From assembly GCF_004134905.2 (NCBI RefSeq), contig NZ_SDPQ02000003.1, positions 372,001 to 436,000 of the forward strand: a DNA stretch of 64,000 nucleotides. Reading direction: 5' to 3'. Source of the DNA: Aeromicrobium ginsengisoli (lineage in GTDB: Bacteria > Actinomycetota > Actinomycetes > Propionibacteriales > Nocardioidaceae). Under the pieces are notes generated by a model, which saw only the letters and a list, made by a program, of their open reading frames with translations, searched no databases and was not told the DNA's origin. Shown piece by piece: positions 10,960-18,559 of the stretch. The position numbers and the translations under genes are program-made. Every line of letters starts with the position of its first letter. Position 1 is the stretch's first letter.

Positions 10960-12207
10960 TCAATCAGGCATCGCTGCAGCGCGTTCGAGCAGCAGCGCCT
11001 TCTCCCGCTGGTTCTGCGTCAGGCCCGCTGCCCGCTCGAACTCGACCCGGGCCTCGTCGGTCCGGCCTAGCCTGGCCAGCAGGTCGCCACGCACGCTCGG
11101 CAGCAGGTGGTAGCCCTCGAGCGCAGGTATGCCCATCAGCTGGTCGGCGAGGGCGAGGCCGACGGCGGGGCCCTCGGACATCGCCAGGGCGACGGCACGG
11201 TTGAGCTCGACGACCGCCGAGCCGGAGAGGATCGCGAGCGACTCGTAGAGCTGCGCGATGCGTGCCCAGTCGGTCTCCTCGGCGGTGTGGGCGCGGGCAT
11301 GACACGCGGCGATGCCGGCCTGCAGGACGTACGGGCCGGGTGGGCGCCCGAGCGACTCGGCGCGCTCGAGGGCGGCGAGGCCGCGGCGGATCAACAGCTG
11401 GTCCCACCGCGACCGGTCCTGCTCGAGCAGCAGGACCGGGGCACCATCGCTGTCGGTACGCGCTGCGGCTCGCGACGACTGGATCTCCATCAGCGCGAGC
11501 AGGCCGTGCGCCTCGGGCTCGCGAGGCGCCAACGTCGCGAGGATGCGGCCCAGGCGTACGGCCTCGTCGCACAGCGCCGGCCGAAGCCAGTCGTCGCCGG
11601 CGGTCGCGGAGTAGCCCTCGTTGAACAGGAGGTAGAGGACGCCGAGCACCGCGGCGAGCCGGGTCCCCCGCTCGTCCTCAGCAGGCTCCTCCATCGGGGC
11701 CCCGACCTCGGCCAGCGCCTTCTTGGCCCGGGTGATCCGGGCTCCGATCGTGGCCTCCGACGTCAGGAACGAGCGGGCGATCTCCTTGGTCGTCAGCCCG
11801 GCGAGGAGCCGCAGCGTCAACGTGATCTGCACGTCGGACGAGAGCACCGGGTGGCAGCAGATGAACATCAGCCGCAGGACGTCGTCCTCGACGTGGTCGA
11901 TCGACGACTCGATGCCGGCCACGACGTCCTCCTTCCGCTCCCCGATCTCCCCGTAGGCCCGGTCCTGCCGCTCGCGGCGCCGGAACATGTCGATCGCCCG
12001 GCGTTTGGCGACCGACATCAGCCAGGCTCCCGGGTTGTCCGGCACACCGGACTCGGGCCACTGGGCGAGCGCCGCCTCGAGGGCGTCCTGCGCGAGGTCT
12101 TCCGCCAGGCCCACGTCACGGGTGATGCGTACGAGCGCGGCGATGAGCCTGGTCGACTCGACGCGCCAGACCGCCTCGACCGAGCGGTGGAGGTCGTCAG
12201 CGGTCAT
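10960..12207 (-). CDS. ECF RNA polymerase sigma factor with C-terminal extension (ECF42-type)
   Basis: A 415-residue protein. The sigma2 region includes LAEDLAQDALEAALAQWP and GAWLMSVAKRRAIDMFRR; the sigma4 region is LTLRLLAGLTTKEIARSFLTSEATIGARITRAKKAL. A long C-terminal part follows (about residues 190-410) with LYLLFNEGYSA and TPR-like helices ending in GRTDEARVEFERAA. This extension is the mark of the ECF42 group, which lacks a classical anti-sigma factor and is linked to DGPF/YciI proteins. Two such genes lie directly upstream in the same operon. The extension is thought to be needed for activity. Confidence 0.92.
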   Translation of the reverse strand: MTADDLHRSVEAVWRVESTRLIAALVRITRDVGLAEDLAQDALEAALAQWPESGVPDNPGAWLMSVAKRRAIDMFRRRERQDRAYGEIGERKEDVVAGIESSIDHVEDDVLRLMFICCHPVLSSDVQITLTLRLLAGLTTKEIARSFLTSEATIGARITRAKKALAEVGAPMEEPAEDERGTRLAAVLGVLYLLFNEGYSATAGDDWLRPALCDEAVRLGRILATLAPREPEAHGLLALMEIQSSRAAARTDSDGAPVLLLEQDRSRWDQLLIRRGLAALERAESLGRPPGPYVLQAGIAACHARAHTAEETDWARIAQLYESLAILSGSAVVELNRAVALAMSEGPAVGLALADQLMGIPALEGYHLLPSVRGDLLARLGRTDEARVEFERAAGLTQNQREKALLLERAAAMPD

Positions 12208-12261
12208 GACACCGATCCAACCATCACCGCCCGGCGGCGGGTACTGCTCTGCGGGGCTCCG

Positions 12262-12627
12262 TCAGCTGTCGGTCAGGCTGCCGGCCACCTGGCGCAGCTC
12301 GGTGACGACCGCGAGCTCGGGCCAGTGCTCGGCATGCAGGTCGACGAAGCCACGCGTCCACGCCAGGGCGTCCTCGGGGGTCGCCGCCTCGATCAGCATG
12401 AATCCGCCGACGACCTCCTTGGTCTCAGCGAACGGCCCGTCGGTCATCATGACCTCGCCGCCCTGCGACGCGACACGGATCGCGGCCGAGGTCGGCGCGA
12501 GGCCGGCATCGGTGACGACCTTGGCGTGCGACTCGTCCGCCACGTGGGCGAACATGGCGTCGATCAAGCCCTCCGGGGGCGGCTCCGCGACGTTCTCGTC
12601 GACGTGGATCAGCACGAGATAACGCAT
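12262..12627 (-). CDS. YciI-family (DGPF) protein, second copy
   Basis: A 121-residue protein with the diagnostic MTDGPFAETKEVVGGF. It begins MRYLVLIHVDEN, the typical first strand of the ferredoxin-like YciI fold, and continues with HWPELAVVTELRQVAG. Family members are small dimeric proteins of uncertain role, encoded next to ECF42 sigma factors and transcribed by them. It starts three bases after the stop of its paralogue upstream and lies 54 bases before the sigma gene. Confidence 0.9.
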   Translation of the reverse strand: MRYLVLIHVDENVAEPPPEGLIDAMFAHVADESHAKVVTDAGLAPTSAAIRVASQGGEVMMTDGPFAETKEVVGGFMLIEAATPEDALAWTRGFVDLHAEHWPELAVVTELRQVAGSLTDS

Positions 12628-12630
12628 GAC

Positions 12631-13002
12631 TCAGCCCTCCATGTCCGGGCCGAAGACCTGGCGCACGACGCTGGTGCCCTCGAAGCCCGGCCACGTGTCG
12701 AGATGGATCTGCATGAAGCGCCGCGACCACTCGATCGCCTCCTCGACGGAGCGCACCTCGTACATGCCGTAGCCGCCGATGACCTCCTTGGCCTCGGTGA
12801 ACGGGCCGTCGGTGATCGTCAGCTTGCCGCCCGAGATGCGGATGTGCGGGCTGGTCTCGATCGCGGCGAGGCCGCCCTGGTCGACGACGACCCCGGCGGC
12901 GACAGCCTCGACGCCGAAAGCACCGATCGCCTCGAACAGCTCAGGCGGTGGCGGGCCCCACGGCTGGGCGGGATCGGACTCGATGTAGCTGAGGAATCGC
13001 AT
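12631..13002 (-). CDS. YciI-family (DGPF) protein, first copy
   Basis: A 123-residue protein with ITDGPFTEAKEVIGGYGMYEV, the same family as the next gene; the two are clearly paralogues. RBS AAGGAGACG precedes ATG 13002. It is the first gene of the YciI-YciI-sigma operon. An ECF42-like promoter lies 50 bases upstream, so the sigma factor probably drives its own operon. The physiological signal is unknown. Confidence 0.9.
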   Translation of the reverse strand: MRFLSYIESDPAQPWGPPPPELFEAIGAFGVEAVAAGVVVDQGGLAAIETSPHIRISGGKLTITDGPFTEAKEVIGGYGMYEVRSVEEAIEWSRRFMQIHLDTWPGFEGTSVVRQVFGPDMEG

Positions 13003-13052
13003 GACGTCTCCTTGTGTCGGTGGCGGCCCGTCCGGGCCAGCCTTTCACCTGT

Positions 13053-13081
13053 ACGTCGCACGACGAACCCCGATTTCGACA
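13053..13081 (-). promoter_or_regulatory. Candidate ECF42-type promoter of the YciI-sigma operon
   Basis: On the minus strand TGTCGA (plus-strand 13076-13081) is followed by 17 bases and CGACGT (13053-13058), about 50 bases before the first ATG. I recall TGTCGA at -35 with a CGA-type -10 as the described target of ECF42 sigma factors; the match supports autoregulation. Confidence 0.6.
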
Positions 13082-13225
13082 CGACCCCGAAAAAACTTTG
13101 GGGGCGTCCAGGATCGGCCAGTCTCACGCTGGTCTCACATCGCTCGAATCCGGGTCTGGGCGCGGTCAGGCCGCCCTACGGTGACGACGTACGTCCATCG
13201 CCACGACCGTCACAGGGGCCCCGTC

Positions 13226-13990
13226 ATGCGCAAACTCTTCGTCATCCTCGTCGCGGCCGCGGCGATCCTCCTACCCATGCAGGCCGCCGAGGCCGCTCTC
13301 CCCAAGTACGGCGTCACGTCCGCGGTGTCGACCAGCACGATCGACCTCGGCAAGACGTTCGTGCTGTCGGGCACGGTCTCGCCGAACGCCAAGGGCAAGA
13401 CCGTCAAGATCCAGCGGCAGTACGCCGGCGGGTCGTGGACCACGATCCTGACCAAGACGCTGTCCTCGACGAGCAAGTACTCGGCCACGATCAAGCCGAC
13501 CCGCGCGGGACCGACGAAGTACCGCGCCGTCAAGACCGCGAGCAGCACGCGCGCCCTGGGCATCAGCGCGACGCGCACCGTCACGATCTACCGCTGGCGC
13601 AACCTGGTGGACCTGCCCGGCACGTACACGCCGCCGACCATCTTCCAGGGCTACCTCTACGTCAAGGGCACGTACTTCCCGAACTCGTTGTCGATCAAGC
13701 AGGGTGAGTACGCCGACTGGAACCTCGCCGGCAAGGGGTGCAACCGGCTCAAGGTCTACATCGGGATCGACGACGACTCGATCAGCGGGACGACGGGCAC
13801 GTCCTTCATCACCGACCAGGGCCTCGACGTCATCAACTCCGAGTACAACCTGGAGAAGGGCCAGAGCGCGCGCTACGTCCTGGTCTCGCTCGCGACCGCC
13901 ACGATCAGGTTCCTGCCCGGCCTCAACTCGTCGAGCCTCACCGGGTCGTGGATGGGCTATGGCAGCCCGCAGGTTCACTGCTCCTCCTGA
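13226..13990 (+). CDS. Secreted protein with Ig-like fold and NPCBM-like end
   Basis: A 254-residue protein. The signal peptide is MRKLFVILVAAAAILLPMQ, ending with AAEA before the mature ALPKYG. An N-terminal beta-sandwich (about residues 27-120) has the phrases TIDLGKTFVLSGTVSPNAKGKTVKIQ and YSATIKPTRAGPTKYR, typical of repeats in actinobacterial secreted proteins. The second half contains YADWNLAGKGCNRLKVYIGIDD, which resembles NPCBM carbohydrate-binding domains. It may therefore bind cell-wall or extracellular glycans. The ATG at 13226 is chosen for the signal peptide. It is a single gene, divergent from the YciI operon. Confidence 0.75.
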   Translation: MRKLFVILVAAAAILLPMQAAEAALPKYGVTSAVSTSTIDLGKTFVLSGTVSPNAKGKTVKIQRQYAGGSWTTILTKTLSSTSKYSATIKPTRAGPTKYRAVKTASSTRALGISATRTVTIYRWRNLVDLPGTYTPPTIFQGYLYVKGTYFPNSLSIKQGEYADWNLAGKGCNRLKVYIGIDDDSISGTTGTSFITDQGLDVINSEYNLEKGQSARYVLVSLATATIRFLPGLNSSSLTGSWMGYGSPQVHCSS

Positions 13991-14014
13991 GCGGCGAGCC
14001 GTGGGGGCCCATAG

Positions 14015-14072
14015 TTGAACATGTTCAGAAATGTGACTACAGTCGGCATCAGTCATAGTTGAACACGTTCAA
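14015..14072 (+). promoter_or_regulatory. Promoter with two TetR-type operators
   Basis: The perfect palindrome TGAACATGTTCA (14016-14027) and the near-perfect TTGAACACGTTCAA (14059-14072) are 44 bp apart centre to centre. A promoter TTGAAC, 17 bases, TACAGT spans 14015-14043, so the first operator covers the -35 and the second lies between -10 and the start at 14088. The TetR gene two positions downstream is the obvious candidate repressor. Confidence 0.7.
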
Positions 14073-14087
14073 AGATGGAGTTGCCCC

Positions 14088-14501
14088 ATGACCTGGACCG
14101 TCGGCACGTACGTCGCCTATCTCCTCATCGCCGTCCCGATCACGGTGTGGGTCGCCTCGACCCTGTCGCGCAACGGGCGGGTCTTCCTCGCCGATGTCTT
14201 CGAGAGCAGTCCCGAGCTCGCGGACGCGGTCAACCAGCTGCTGGTCGTCGGCTTCTACCTGCTCAATCTCGGCTTCGTGATCCTTTACGTACGCGGTGGC
14301 GGCGAGGTCGCGGACCTGACGGAGCTGTTCGAGGCGCTGAGCGTCAAGATCGGCGTCGTGATGCTGGTGCTCGGCGTGATCCATTTCGTCAACGTCATGG
14401 TGTTCTCGTCGATGCGCCGCCGCAGCCGCCACGACGCCGCTCGCACACAGTGGATGCAGCAGACCCCGCAGCCGTACGCACCGACGGCACCGCAACGCTG
14501 A
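14088..14501 (+). CDS. Small integral membrane protein
   Basis: A 137-residue protein with three hydrophobic helices, at about residues 5-24 (VAYLLIAVPITVWVAS), 50-68 (LLVVGFYLLNLGFVILYV) and 85-105 (VVMLVLGVIHFVNVMVFS). The cytoplasmic tail has RRRSRHDAARTQWMQQ. No family is recognised. It lies directly after the promoter with twin palindromes and 28 bases before the TetR gene, so the two probably form one operon. That context suggests an induced stress or envelope role, but this is inference only. Confidence 0.7.
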   Translation: MTWTVGTYVAYLLIAVPITVWVASTLSRNGRVFLADVFESSPELADAVNQLLVVGFYLLNLGFVILYVRGGGEVADLTELFEALSVKIGVVMLVLGVIHFVNVMVFSSMRRRSRHDAARTQWMQQTPQPYAPTAPQR

Positions 14502-14529
14502 GCGGGGGCGGGCGACTAGATTGGCGACC

Positions 14530-15204
14530 GTGACCGACACCGCCCCCCGCTCCAGCAAGGCCGAGCAGACCCGGCAGTCGATCATCGACGCGGCGATGCG
14601 GCTGTTCCGGTCGGGAGGCTACGACCAGACGACGATGCGGGCGATCGCCGAGGAGGCCGGGGTCTCGGTCGGCAACGCGTACTACTACTTCTCGTCCAAG
14701 GAGCACCTGGTCCAGGCGTACTACGACCAGATCCAGGACGCGCACGCCGAGGCGTCGGAGCAGCCGCTCGCGAGTGAGACCGACTTCAGCGGCCGGCTGC
14801 GCGGCGTGCTCCTCGCCTGGGTCGACGTCGCCGAGCCCTATCACGAGTTCGCCGGCAAGTTCTTCAAGAACGCCGCGGAGCCCAGCAGCCCGCTGTCGCC
14901 GTTCAGCGAGGACTCCGCGGCGGCGCGCGAGGCGGCGATCGACCTGCACCGCCGGGTCATCGACGACTCCGACCTCAAGCTCGCCAAGGGGTTGCGAGAC
15001 GAGCTGCCCGAGCTGTTGTGGCTGCTGCAGATGGGCATCGTGCTGTTCTGGGTGCACGACACCAGCGCGGGCCAGAAGCGCACGCGGGACCTGGTCGAAC
15101 AGTCGGTGCCGATCATCGACCGGATGCTGCGGCTGACGCGCCTGCCGGGCGTACGCGGTGTGGTCGACGACATCGTCGGCCTGATCCACATGATCCGTCC
15201 CTAG
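14530..15204 (+). CDS. TetR-family transcriptional regulator
   Basis: A 224-residue protein. The N-terminal HTH is TRQSIIDAAMRLFRSGGYDQTTMRAIAEEAGVSVGNAYYYFSSKEHLV, a textbook TetR DNA-binding domain. The rest is an all-helical ligand domain, with LWLLQMGIVLFWVHDTS as a hydrophobic helix near the end. GTG at 14530 is preferred over the TTG at 14521. It is expected to bind the TGAACA/TGTTCA palindromes upstream of the operon and repress both genes until a ligand binds. Its stop overlaps the convergent gene's stop in one CTAG. Confidence 0.92.
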   Translation: MTDTAPRSSKAEQTRQSIIDAAMRLFRSGGYDQTTMRAIAEEAGVSVGNAYYYFSSKEHLVQAYYDQIQDAHAEASEQPLASETDFSGRLRGVLLAWVDVAEPYHEFAGKFFKNAAEPSSPLSPFSEDSAAAREAAIDLHRRVIDDSDLKLAKGLRDELPELLWLLQMGIVLFWVHDTSAGQKRTRDLVEQSVPIIDRMLRLTRLPGVRGVVDDIVGLIHMIRP

Positions 15205-15428
15205 GACGGGTCGGCGACCTCGATCAGCTTGGCGACGACGGCCAGCACCAGGGCGATGACGCAGCACAGCATCGTGACCGAGAACGCGATGACGAAGGTC
15301 TCGTGCGCTCCGCCTGCGGAGCCGAGGAAGCGCGCCACGAGCGCGGCGACGACCGACAGGCACGTGCCGACGATCGCGAGGTCGAGGGTCGACCTCACGA
15401 GCTCCCGTGAGGTGCGCGGCATCCGCAT
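15201..15428 (-). CDS. Small membrane protein, two helices
   Basis: A 75-residue protein with two hydrophobic helices (LAIVGTCLSVVAALVARFL and FVIAFSVTMLCCVIALVLAVVA) and a basic N-terminus (MRMPRTSRELVRS). It is the last gene of the trhO-DUF202 operon, 21 bases after the DUF202 gene. I do not recognise it; it may be an associated subunit of the DUF202 protein. Reading frame, spacing and membrane pattern support it as real. Confidence 0.6.
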   Translation of the reverse strand: MRMPRTSRELVRSTLDLAIVGTCLSVVAALVARFLGSAGGAHETFVIAFSVTMLCCVIALVLAVVAKLIEVADPS

Positions 15429-15449
15429 GCCCTCACAGTAGGGCGAGCG

Positions 15450-15818
15450 TCAGCGGACGGCGACGACGATGACCCCGACGGCCACGCCGACGATCAGGAC
15501 GCCGACCACCGACGCCAGCATCACGGGACCGCCGAACCCCGGGAGCGGCCCGCCCGTGCGGATCGCGCGCTCGGTGGCTCGCCAGCGGGTCCAGGACTGC
15601 GTGATCGCCAGTCCGGCCGCGGCCAGCAGGCACAGCGACGCGGTGGTCTTGACCCACCCGTCGAGATCCAGGGCGGGGGTGTGGACCGCGACCGCCCCGG
15701 CGAGCAGCGCGAGCGACGTGCGGATCCACGCGAGGAACGTACGTTCGTTGGCCAGCGTCAGGCGGGCATCGGGCTCCTCGCCCTCGGCGAACACGTGCTT
15801 GGGGAAACGGTCGGTCAT
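15450..15818 (-). CDS. DUF202 (YidH-like) membrane protein
   Basis: A 122-residue protein with start at MTDRFPKHVF, overlapping the trhO stop by four bases. It contains the DUF202 signature LANERTFLAWIRTSLALLAGA at about residues 23-43 and three membrane helices in all. Family members are small inner-membrane proteins (YidH in Escherichia coli) without a well-defined role. The coupling to trhO seems accidental or specific to this lineage. Confidence 0.88.
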   Translation of the reverse strand: MTDRFPKHVFAEGEEPDARLTLANERTFLAWIRTSLALLAGAVAVHTPALDLDGWVKTTASLCLLAAAGLAITQSWTRWRATERAIRTGGPLPGFGGPVMLASVVGVLIVGVAVGVIVVAVR

Positions 15819-16711
15819 GCGCTTGCGCTCGCGTGGGCGTCGCACATCCGGTCGCCCTGCAGGCAGCCGTCGCAGCGGACCATTTGGCGTACGCAAGAGA
15901 CGTCGCCGCAGTCGGCCACGTGGTTGGTCGGCGCCTCGCAGGTGTCGCAGCTGCCGACGAGTGCGGTGTGGTCGGAGAAGTCCATCGTGATGCGGTCGTC
16001 GAAGACGTAGAGCGAGCCCTCCCAGAGACCGTCGTCGCCGTACGCCTCGCCGTACGTCGCGATGCCGCCGTCGAGCTGGTAGACCTCCTGGAACCCGCGA
16101 TGCTTCATGAGCGGCGTGAGGACCTCGCAGCGGATCCCGCCGGTGCAGTAGGTGACGACCGGTTTGTCCTTGAGGTGGTCGTACGCCCCGCTGTCGAGCG
16201 CCGCGACGAACTCGCGCGTCGTCTCGACCGGCGGGCGCACCGCTCCGGCGAAGTGGCCGATCGCCGACTCGATCTGGTTGCGGCCGTCGAAGAAGACGAC
16301 CTCCTTGGACTCGACGAGCGCGTGCAGCTCGGCCGGAGTCAGGTGGGTGCCGCCGTCGACGACGCCGTGCTCATCGAGCTCGAGCTCATCGGCGGCGCCG
16401 AACGTCACGAGCTCGTCACGCACCCGGACGCTGAGCCTCGGGAAGTCCGCCGTCGTTCCGTCCCCCCGAGAGCGGCCCTCACTCCACTTGAAGTCGATGT
16501 CCTTGAACGGCGCATAGGCGCGGGTGCCTCGGACATACTTCTTCAGCTGGACGACGTCGCCGCCGAGCGTCGCGTTGATGCCGTCCTTGGTGACGATGAT
16601 GCGGCCACGTACGTCGAGCGAGTCGCACAGGGTGTGCTGCCACAGGCGGATCGCCTCGGGGTCGGCCAGCGGGGTGAAGGCGTAGAACAGCAGGACTTTC
16701 GGGGTGGCCAC
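15815..16711 (-). CDS. trhO: tRNA uridine(34) hydroxylase TrhO (rhodanese-like)
   Basis: A 298-residue protein from GTG 16711 (VATPKVLLFYAF). The N-terminal acylphosphatase-like region is followed by a rhodanese domain with the active-site loop YCTGGIRCE. A cysteine-rich tail (CDTCEAPTNHVADCGDVSC and CDGC) probably binds zinc. TrhO (YceA) enzymes make 5-hydroxyuridine at the wobble base of tRNA using oxygen. The length and the tail match actinobacterial forms. The gene heads a short operon with DUF202 and a small membrane protein. Confidence 0.92.
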   Translation of the reverse strand: MATPKVLLFYAFTPLADPEAIRLWQHTLCDSLDVRGRIIVTKDGINATLGGDVVQLKKYVRGTRAYAPFKDIDFKWSEGRSRGDGTTADFPRLSVRVRDELVTFGAADELELDEHGVVDGGTHLTPAELHALVESKEVVFFDGRNQIESAIGHFAGAVRPPVETTREFVAALDSGAYDHLKDKPVVTYCTGGIRCEVLTPLMKHRGFQEVYQLDGGIATYGEAYGDDGLWEGSLYVFDDRITMDFSDHTALVGSCDTCEAPTNHVADCGDVSCVRQMVRCDGCLQGDRMCDAHASASA

Positions 16712-16802
16712 GGGCTCGATTCTAGTGGGCCGGGACGGCGTCCACGGCCGAGCCGGCTGACGGTGCGTGGCCGTTCGGGCCCTGGGGGAGTTAGATGAGG
16801 CC

Positions 16803-17150
16803 ATGGACCCCTTCAACGTGCGCACCCAGGCAGCCGAGCTCCTCGAGACAGCGCGGGACAGCACCGCCGGACGCGCGGCCTACATGCCCGTGGGTGGCCC
16901 CGGCACCGAGATGACCCAGACGATCATCGCGCTGGTGGGCGGCTTCCAGCTCGACGAGCACGAGAACCCTGGCGAGGCGACGGTGCTGGTGCTGTCCGGC
17001 GAGGTCGAGCTCGGCTCGGGCGACTCCGCGTGGTTGGGGTCCGAGGGCGATCTGCTCGACGTGCCCGATGCCAGGCACCACCTGCTGGCCAAGAGCGATG
17101 CGACGGTCTTGCTCACTTCGGTGAAGCGCCGGTCCGGCCTCACCGCGTGA
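16803..17150 (+). CDS. Small cupin-like protein
   Basis: A 115-residue protein, start MDPFNVRTQAAELL. It has the cupin pattern without strong metal ligands: LDEHENPGEATVLVLSGEVELGSGD then LLDVPDARHHLLAKSDATVLLTSV. His and Glu in DEHENPGEATVLVLSG correspond to the first cupin motif and RHHLLA to the second, so one metal site is possible. Its TGA overlaps the GTG of the amidase gene, which suggests translational coupling. It may sense a small ligand or act on the same substrate as the amidase. Confidence 0.7.
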   Translation: MDPFNVRTQAAELLETARDSTAGRAAYMPVGGPGTEMTQTIIALVGGFQLDEHENPGEATVLVLSGEVELGSGDSAWLGSEGDLLDVPDARHHLLAKSDATVLLTSVKRRSGLTA

Positions 17151-18559
17151 GCGAGCTCCACGAGCTCGATGCCACGGCGCAGGCGGCTGCACTCCGTTCC
17201 GGCGAGGTGTCGTCGGTCGAGCTGGTGCAGCATCACCTCGATCGCATCGCCTCGTACGCATCGGAGCTCGGCGCGTTCGTCACCGTCACGGCCGAGCAGG
17301 CACTCGCACGGGCCGCGGATTCAGACGCACAGATCGCCTCCGGCGACGCTCCCCCGTTCGCCGGGGTGCCGACGGCGTTCAAGGACCTGACGTTCACCCG
17401 CGGCACCCCGACCTCGATGGGCTCGGCGGCGATGCGCGACTTCGTGCCGGGCGTCAACGCGTACGTCGTGGACCTGGTGGAGGCGGCCGGCTTCATCAGC
17501 CTGGGCAAGACCAACACGCCGGAGTTCGGCTTGTCGTCCTACACCGACAACGACGTCATCGGCCCGGCCCGTACGCCGTGGGACCCGGCCCGCAACGCCG
17601 GCGGGTCGAGCGGCGGGGCGGCGGCCGCCGTCGCCGCGGGACTCGTGCCGGTGGCGCAGGGCAGCGACGGCGGCGGCTCGATCCGCATACCCGCGAGCGC
17701 CTGCGGCATCTTCGGGTTCAAGCCCAGCCGTGGCCGGGTCAGTGCGGGGCCGGTCGGCTCGGACTGGAGCGGCCTGGCGGGTGACGGCCCGCTGACCCGA
17801 ACGGTCCGCGACGCCGCGACGCTGCTCGACGCGATGGCGCACCCCGAGCCCGGTGACGTGCGCCCCTTGCCCGAACCATCCGTCCCATACGCCGACTGGG
17901 CGCGCCGGCCGCCTCGACGGATGCGCATCGCGCGGTGGTCGCGCACGCACCTCGAGGGCATCCGGCCGAGCGCGGACGCGGTCGACGCGTGGGAGTCGGC
18001 GAGCCGGCTGCTGGAGTCACTGGGGCACGAGATCGTCGACATCGACAACCCGTTCCCGGCCGAGCTGGAGCCGCAGTTCAACGTCATCTGGTCGAGCGGC
18101 ATTGCATCGGCGGCGATCCCGCCGGAGGCAGAGGCGGTGCTGCGGCCCAACACCCGCTACTGGCGCGACCGCGGTCGCGCGTCGACGGCGATCGAGCTGA
18201 CCCAGGCCCTGCAGTTCCTCGAGCTGACGACCCGCCAGGTCGTCACGGACCTCCAGGCGTACGACGCGTTCCTGACCCCGACGCTGGCGTTGCCGCCGCA
18301 ACCTGTGGAGTGGTTCAACGAGTCGGGCGATCCCGTCGAGGACCACCACCGCGAGCTGCTGTTCACGCCGTACACCGCGCTCTACAACATGAGTGGGCAG
18401 CCGGCCGCGAGCCTGCCGCTGCACTGGACCGCCGACGGTCTCCCGATGGGCGTCATGCTCGCGGCACTGCCGGGGCAGGACGGGCCGCTGTTCAGCCTGT
18501 GCGCGCAGGTCGAGGCGGCCGCGCCGTGGCATGACCGACGGCCGCCGGGCTTCGCCTAG
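17147..18559 (+). CDS. Amidase (amidase-signature family)
   Basis: A 470-residue enzyme starting at GTG 17147 (VSELHELDATAQ). The Ser-cisSer-Lys triad is present: Lys79 in AFKDLTF, the cis-Ser in GGSSGGAAA (residues 153-154), and the nucleophile Ser178 in GGGSIRIPAS. It hydrolyses an amide of unknown identity; this family includes acetamidase, indoleacetamide hydrolase and amidases for aryl amides. It is coupled to the cupin gene by a four-base overlap. It ends convergently with the protease gene, sharing CTAG for both stops. GatA is unlikely because the gatB and gatC genes are not here. Confidence 0.88.
   Translation: MSELHELDATAQAAALRSGEVSSVELVQHHLDRIASYASELGAFVTVTAEQALARAADSDAQIASGDAPPFAGVPTAFKDLTFTRGTPTSMGSAAMRDFVPGVNAYVVDLVEAAGFISLGKTNTPEFGLSSYTDNDVIGPARTPWDPARNAGGSSGGAAAAVAAGLVPVAQGSDGGGSIRIPASACGIFGFKPSRGRVSAGPVGSDWSGLAGDGPLTRTVRDAATLLDAMAHPEPGDVRPLPEPSVPYADWARRPPRRMRIARWSRTHLEGIRPSADAVDAWESASRLLESLGHEIVDIDNPFPAELEPQFNVIWSSGIASAAIPPEAEAVLRPNTRYWRDRGRASTAIELTQALQFLELTTRQVVTDLQAYDAFLTPTLALPPQPVEWFNESGDPVEDHHRELLFTPYTALYNMSGQPAASLPLHWTADGLPMGVMLAALPGQDGPLFSLCAQVEAAAPWHDRRPPGFA

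Noticed and set aside
13083-13107. Hairpin CCCCGAAA / TTTGGGGG in the gap upstream of the YciI operon
   Set aside because: It has a G-G mismatch and lies just upstream of the -35 of the candidate promoter; no clear role.
11107-13707. Very long open frame (866 codons) opposite the sigma and YciI genes
   Set aside because: It covers three well-supported genes antisense and has the biased composition of a shadow frame.
15201-18559. Shared CTAG stops of convergent gene pairs at 15201-15204 and 18556-18559
   Set aside because: It is neat but expected by chance in a dense genome with many TAG stops.
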